Shown: positions 61,333-64,000 of the stretch, one piece after another | Numbering within the stretch: the first letter of the stretch is position 1 | Layout: every line of letters starts with the position of its first letter | Assembly (NCBI RefSeq): GCF_900163815.1 | Contig: NZ_FUKO01000002.1 | Location: 62,001 to 126,000 of the forward strand | From: Microbacterium esteraromaticum | GTDB taxonomy: Bacteria > Actinomycetota > Actinomycetes > Actinomycetales > Microbacteriaceae | Reading direction: 5' to 3' | Length of the DNA: 64,000 nucleotides | The notes under the pieces: generated by a model | Databases searched by the model: none | The model's input: the letters and a program-made list of their open reading frames with translations, nothing else | What the model was told of the DNA's origin: nothing | Made by a program: the position numbers and the translations under genes

Positions 61333-62250
61333 TCAGATCGGCAGCGGCGTGGAGCTCAGCACGCTGAGCATGAGCGGCGCGACGCCGAGGAGCAGGAACG
61401 CGGGCAGCGTGCAGGCTCCCAGTGGCAGCAACAGTTTCGATGAGAGTCGGGCGGCGCGGATGCGGCCCTGTACGCGGGCGTCGTGACGCTGCTGGGCGGC
61501 GGAGGCACGCAGCAGCTCACCGGCAGGAACACCGGCTGCCCGAGAGAGTTCGAGCACAGCATCCGTCTCGCTGCGGTCGGCGGCGAGGTCAGCGGAGCTG
61601 TACTCCACGAGCCGGAGTGCGCGCGGAATCCCGACCCCTCCGGCGAGCGCCACCGCGACGAGTTCGGCGTGCATGCCTGGTGTGCCGGGCCGCGGCTGTG
61701 CGCCGCGCACCATCCGTGCGGTCCACCACCGCGCGACCAGCACCAGTGCGACACCGAGGATCACGCACACGATGCCGAATGGGTTGGTCACCAGCACGCC
61801 GATCGTGTCGAAACCCAGCGCAAAGCCGAGCAGCAGCCCAGCGAACGGCAACCAGAGCAGCAGCCGTGCGGTTCCGGTCGGCTCGGCCAGTGCGATCCGC
61901 ACGTCATCGGCGGCGGACGCCGCGTCTTGCAGCGATTCGGCGAGCGCGCGCAGCACTTCGGCGAGCGGAGCACCGACCGTCGTCGCAACTTCCCAGGCCG
62001 CCGCGACATCCGACCACGCGCCGTGCTCGGCATCGATCGCTCCGACGAGATCCGCACCGTCGGCACAGCGGGCTGTCACGCGCTCCGCGACCGCGTCCCC
62101 AGTATCGGCCAGGTGCTGCCAGGCCGTCATCGGCCGGGCACCCGCCTGCAAGAGGACGGCGAGCGTGCGCACAGCAGCGGCCGCATCACCTGCATCCGCT
62201 CGAGCGTCGGCGCGACGACCGATGAACCACCCCCTCACCCGGCTCACCAC
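61333..62250 (-). CDS. TadB/TadC-like type II secretion F protein
   Basis: A 305-aa membrane protein with a cytoplasmic helical domain (LAVLLQAGARPMTAWQHLAD), a central membrane pair at about residues 130-170 and a C-terminal pair around residues 275-300. This is the GspF/TadC platform pattern. Both helical F-domains are present in one protein. The GTG overlaps the TadA stop. Confidence 0.88.
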   Translation of the reverse strand: MVSRVRGWFIGRRADARADAGDAAAAVRTLAVLLQAGARPMTAWQHLADTGDAVAERVTARCADGADLVGAIDAEHGAWSDVAAAWEVATTVGAPLAEVLRALAESLQDAASAADDVRIALAEPTGTARLLLWLPFAGLLLGFALGFDTIGVLVTNPFGIVCVILGVALVLVARWWTARMVRGAQPRPGTPGMHAELVAVALAGGVGIPRALRLVEYSSADLAADRSETDAVLELSRAAGVPAGELLRASAAQQRHDARVQGRIRAARLSSKLLLPLGACTLPAFLLLGVAPLMLSVLSSTPLPI

Positions 62251-63245
62251 GGCTGCACTTCTTCGATGCCGAGGCGCTCGTCGATGAGCGTGAACCGTCC
62301 CGCATGCGCGATCCGCCGTCGTCCGTCGGTGGCACGCTCGAGGTGCAGCACGATCGTGAAGGCGCTGACGACCTGCCGGGCGAGTGCCACAGCATCCATC
62401 CCCGCGAGCGCCCCGAGCGCCTCCATCCGGGCCGGCACATCGAGCAGGCCGCTTGCGTGCAGGGTTCCCGCCCCGCCATCGTGACCGGTGTTGAGAGCGG
62501 TGAGCAGTTCACGCACCTCTTCTCCGCGGCATTCTCCGACGATGAGCCGGTCGGGCCGCATGCGCAGCGATTCGCGCACGAGCATGGCGAGGGTGATGCG
62601 CCCGGCGCCCTCCAGATTGGCCTGCCGCGCTTCGAGAGACACGTGATGCGGGTGCCGCGGCCGCAATTCGGCGACGTCTTCGATAGTGACGATCCGTTCG
62701 CTGGGCGCGACCTCAGAGAGCAGCGCGCTCAGCAGCGTGGTTTTGCCGGTGCCGGTGCCCCCGGTGATGAGGACATTCGCACGCTCGGCCACGAGGCGTC
62801 CGAGCCACGCCCGTTGGGCCGAATCGAACGTGCCGGAGACCGCCAGCGCATCGAGATCGGCACCCAGCACACGCGGCACGCGGATGGACAGGGCTGTTCC
62901 CGATGTCGACACCGGTGCGAGCGCCGCATGCACGCGGATGCCGGATTCCAGACGGACATCCACGCAGGGGGACTGGTCGTCGAGGTGCCGACCACCGGCG
63001 CCGATCAGCGCCACCGCGAGGTCGCGCACCTCCCGCTCGGACGCAAGCCACGCGGGCACGGGCTCGGTGCCGTTGCCCCGATCGACGAACAGTCCGCTCG
63101 CGCCGTTCACGAAGATGTCGGTGACGCGGTCGTCGCGCACATGCTCGGCCAGCGCCCCGAACACCGGATCGACGGCGAGCGCGGGCACAGCATCCGCTGC
63201 ATCGACGGCAGCAGTGCGGGGACGGAGCACGAACGGATCAGGCAT
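62244..63245 (-). CDS. tadA: TadA/CpaF-type pilus assembly ATPase
   Basis: A 333-aa GspE/VirB11-type ATPase. Walker A ITGGTGTGKTTLLSALLS, the Asp-box SERIVTIEDVAELRP, Walker B RMRPDRLIVGECRG and the His-box TGHDGGAGTLHA. The ATG at 63245 (MPDPFVLRPRTAAVDAA) was chosen; a longer frame lacks support. It powers Flp pilus assembly with the downstream TadC-like protein. Confidence 0.92.
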   Translation of the reverse strand: MPDPFVLRPRTAAVDAADAVPALAVDPVFGALAEHVRDDRVTDIFVNGASGLFVDRGNGTEPVPAWLASEREVRDLAVALIGAGGRHLDDQSPCVDVRLESGIRVHAALAPVSTSGTALSIRVPRVLGADLDALAVSGTFDSAQRAWLGRLVAERANVLITGGTGTGKTTLLSALLSEVAPSERIVTIEDVAELRPRHPHHVSLEARQANLEGAGRITLAMLVRESLRMRPDRLIVGECRGEEVRELLTALNTGHDGGAGTLHASGLLDVPARMEALGALAGMDAVALARQVVSAFTIVLHLERATDGRRRIAHAGRFTLIDERLGIEEVQPW

Positions 63246-63626
63246 GCCACGACGGTAGGTCGGCGACGCAGCACGGCCCGATCGCTTTCCCACGCCCTGT
63301 GCACAACGAGCAGGAATCTGTGTCGGTGCAGAGCGAAGACCGACGCACGCGCTGCACGCTCGATGTCCTGTCCGAAGAAAGCAGAGGGCGGCACCTCACG
63401 GGGGGAATGAGGTGCCGCCCACACGCGCCCCAAATCGGGGTATCGGGCGCGTGGAAAGCCAGAATAAGATTCGGCTGTGGGTCAGTGTAGGCGTGGGCAC
63501 GTTCGCGTGCCAATCGCACCGCACTACCGACTTTCGACAGTATGCACCCGGCACGGAGGCTACTAGATTCACCGTGTTACGGTCGTGCCCCGAAACGATC
63601 CCAGCCCGCGCAAAGGAGCGAGTGCC
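63246..63626. promoter_or_regulatory. Divergent tadA/acsA region with a 13-bp perfect hairpin
   Basis: 380 bp between divergent genes. A hairpin with arms gggcggcacctca (63386-63398) and tgaggtgccgccc (63408-63420) and a 9-nt loop lies in the middle. No T-run follows on either strand and no gene stops here, so it may be an operator or leader structure rather than a terminator. Nothing else in the region is recognisable. Confidence 0.5.
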
Positions 63627-64000
63627 ATGAGCAGCCAGATCGATCACCTTCTCGATGAATCGCGGAAGTTCCCGCCGTCGGCGGAGTTCGTCGCCGAGTC
63701 GATCGACGATCCCGCCCTCTATGAGCGCGCGAAGGCCGACCGCGAGGGCTTCTGGGGCGAGCAGGCACGCGAGATGCTGCACTGGCACAAGCCGTTCACG
63801 CAGGTGCTCAACTGGTCGAACCCTCCGTTTGCGAAGTGGTTCGACGACGGCGATCTCAACGTCGCCTACAACTGCCTCGACCGCCACGTCGAAGCGGGTC
63901 TCGGCGATCGCGTCGCCATCCTCTGGGAGGGCGAACCCGGCGACGAGCGCCGCATCACCTACGCCGAGCTGACCGAAGAGGTCAAGCGCACGGCGAACGT
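63627..64000 (+). CDS. acsA: Acetyl-CoA synthetase (N-terminal part)
   Basis: The first 124 codons of an AMP-forming acetyl-CoA synthetase, cut by the right edge. The N-terminal Acs pattern is clear: PPSAEFVAESIDDPALYERA, WHKPFTQVLNWSNPPFAKWF and FDDGDLNVAYNCLDRHVEAG, then the WEGEPGDERRITYAEL segment. The ATG is eight bases after aaaggag. Confidence 0.95.
   Translation, partial: MSSQIDHLLDESRKFPPSAEFVAESIDDPALYERAKADREGFWGEQAREMLHWHKPFTQVLNWSNPPFAKWFDDGDLNVAYNCLDRHVEAGLGDRVAILWEGEPGDERRITYAELTEEVKRTAN

Overview
The window is high-GC actinobacterial DNA. Its chromosomal part (about 49.67-64 kb) looks like Microbacteriaceae: a minus-strand Tad locus with a DUF4244 pilin, TadE-like and Rv3654c-like proteins, then topA with an Ala/Lys-rich tail, tmk and holB, next to acsA. 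The genus (Microbacterium-like) is an inference from gene content only.

Layout. (1) 1-14.4 kb: transfer module of an integrative and conjugative element (ICE), all on the minus strand and mostly joined by 4-bp start/stop overlaps. It encodes a TraG/VirD4 coupling protein (cut by the window edge), a VirB4-like ATPase, a PrgI/SCO6880-type protein, a TrbL/VirB6-like channel protein, two small membrane proteins, a lytic transglycosylase/M23 hydrolase, a VirB8-like membrane protein, a ParB-like protein, a DUF2637 protein, a primase-polymerase and an ArdC-like antirestriction protein. (2) 14.6-19.85 kb: an AraC regulator, FtsX-type ABC transporter and NarL-type two-component system. (3) 19.8-21 kb: a solitary cytosine-5 DNA methyltransferase. 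(4) 21.2-40.24 kb: the ICE's MobF relaxase-helicase gene, split in two by a 15.5-kb element. (5) 40.3-49.1 kb: a defence-like cargo island with lower GC in places: a protein with a HEPN-type RxxxxH motif, a YozE-SAM/zinc-ribbon protein, an AlbA_2 protein, a small membrane protein, a DprA paralogue and a three-gene ABC-3C (DUF2326) system. (6) From 49.67 kb: chromosome.

The main result is the inserted element at 22877-38369. It ends in a large serine recombinase and sits exactly in the Walker A codons of the host ICE relaxase. The two junctions share only the dinucleotide AA. Joining the flanks at that AA restores an in-frame GPAGAGKTTAMN P-loop and a 1183-aa relaxase. The element ends carry 9-bp inverted arms (gggtttgac / gtcaaaccc), each exactly 11 bp from the AA, as expected for the two halves of a serine-integrase attP. 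The element has its own MobF relaxase but no type IV secretion genes, so it looks like a mobilizable element that attacks the relaxase of the ICE whose secretion channel it could use. Its own relaxase gene has the same core-proximal sequence at its own Walker A.

The element also carries two more transporter/two-component cassettes. One is a mirror-image paralogue of the ICE cassette at 14.6-19.85 kb, including a conserved intergenic operator-like block. It also carries an array of nine different 23-nt palindromes of identical geometry (10-nt arm, 3-nt centre, 10-nt arm) at 36089-36441. I cannot match this array to a known feature class. A palindrome of the same geometry lies in frame within the ICE parB-like gene. 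A 13-bp perfect hairpin covers the ribosome binding site of the element's relaxase gene.
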